Of a DNA stretch of 14,011 bases, positions 13,795 through 14,011 are shown one piece after another. Within the stretch, counting starts at the first letter, position 1. The number at the start of each line of letters is the position of its first letter. The translations under genes and the position numbers were made by a program. The DNA is taken from positions 1 through 14,011 of the forward strand of contig JBKQSL010000405.1 of assembly GCA_052143655.1 (NCBI GenBank), given 5' to 3'. Source of the DNA: CAVSUR01 sp052143655. Its GTDB lineage: Bacteria > Actinomycetota > Actinomycetes > Streptosporangiales > Streptosporangiaceae. The notes beneath the pieces were generated by a model. The model was not told where the DNA came from and made no database searches. It saw only the letters and a program-made list of their open reading frames with translations.

Positions 13795-14011
13795 CGGGGG
13801 ACTGCTCCCTGTCTCAACCGGTTTCGCTGCAAGACGACCGCCGCAGGTGCCCGGCCTGCCACGCCCTCCTGCCGCCGAGCCGCTATGGGCCATCGGCCGG
13901 GCGACATCTCAGTATGGCACTTCGCCACTTACTAAGGCAGGGTTAAGTCAAATACGTGAATACTCCGCGATGCTGACATGTCCAGAATGCGAGCTGACGT
14001 CCGGCTCCGCC
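13795..14011 (-). promoter_or_regulatory. Upstream region of the GNAT gene
   Basis: 217 nt, AT-richer than the coding DNA from about 13910 to 13965. The best leftward promoter guess is TGGACA (13984-13979, 5/6 to TTGACA) with a 16-nt spacer to TATTCA (13962-13957), a weak -10. A small palindrome CTTA-C-TAAG lies within 13928-13936. AGGGAG about 10 nt before GTG 13794 may be the ribosome binding site. No gene starts rightward inside the window. Confidence 0.3.

Noticed and set aside
13795..13893. GNAT gene start at ATG 13893
   Set aside because: The 33 extra codons have weak third-position bias and precede the family's usual opening HISVVRPGELGP. Kept as an alternative only.
9586..13959. Shared decamer AAATACGTGA at 9595-9586 (minus) and 13950-13959 (plus), both in intergenic DNA
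   Set aside because: A 10-base match is expected many times by chance in 14 kb, and the orientation relative to the downstream genes differs.
1..14011. CRISPR array, tRNA/rRNA, insertion sequence or integrase
   Set aside because: No regularly spaced repeats, cloverleaf, transposase motif or long terminal inverted repeats were seen; the tandem repeats present are abutting pairs or triplets without spacers.

Overview
The window looks like chromosomal DNA of a high-GC actinomycete. By eye it is roughly 70% GC with strongly G/C-biased third codon positions, several genes start with GTG, and the protein families present (CelD/BcsL-type acyltransferase, actinobacterial ATP-grasp 'carboxylate-amine ligase' type, NodB deacetylase, Wzx-like flippase) commonly occur together in actinomycete cell-surface polysaccharide loci. 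The genus cannot be determined. No rRNA, tRNA, CRISPR array, insertion sequence, integrase or phage gene was seen.

Layout. (1) 9360 down to 2976, minus strand: a tightly packed transcription unit of two GT2 glycosyltransferases, a NodB-type deacetylase without a signal peptide, a polysaccharide flippase, and a large polytopic membrane protein that may be a GT-C-type transferase or polymerase. Three of the four junctions are 4-nt ATGA/GTGA overlaps, which implies translational coupling. (2) Continuing on the minus strand after a 158-nt gap: an ATP-grasp ligase (2817-1486), a small hairpin, then a two-Rossmann FAD/NAD(P) monooxygenase-like enzyme (1374-151) with a strong ribosome binding site and a 17-bp terminator-like hairpin behind it. 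(3) 9361-9847: AT-richer intergenic region with a candidate promoter for the glycan operon and several palindromes. (4) 10807-9848, minus: a four-helix membrane protein with a long disordered acidic tail. (5) 10808-11347: divergent control region rich in short tandem duplications. (6) 11348-12628, plus: a cytochrome P450. (7) 13794-12643, minus, convergent with the P450: a CelD/BcsL-type GNAT acyltransferase.

Working model (inference). The two GT2 enzymes assemble a lipid-linked glycan in the cytoplasm, the cytosolic deacetylase exposes an amine on it, the flippase exports it, and the polytopic protein polymerises or transfers it outside. The ATP-grasp ligase, the FAD oxygenase and the CelD-like acyltransferase are candidates for decorating an amine on the product or its precursor. 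No initiating phosphoglycosyltransferase, chain-length regulator or nucleotide-sugar enzyme is in the window, so the locus probably extends beyond it.

The most unusual sequence-level feature is that four separate gene leaders (FAD enzyme, ATP-grasp, four-helix protein, P450) each carry a short direct tandem duplication at or just upstream of the translation start.
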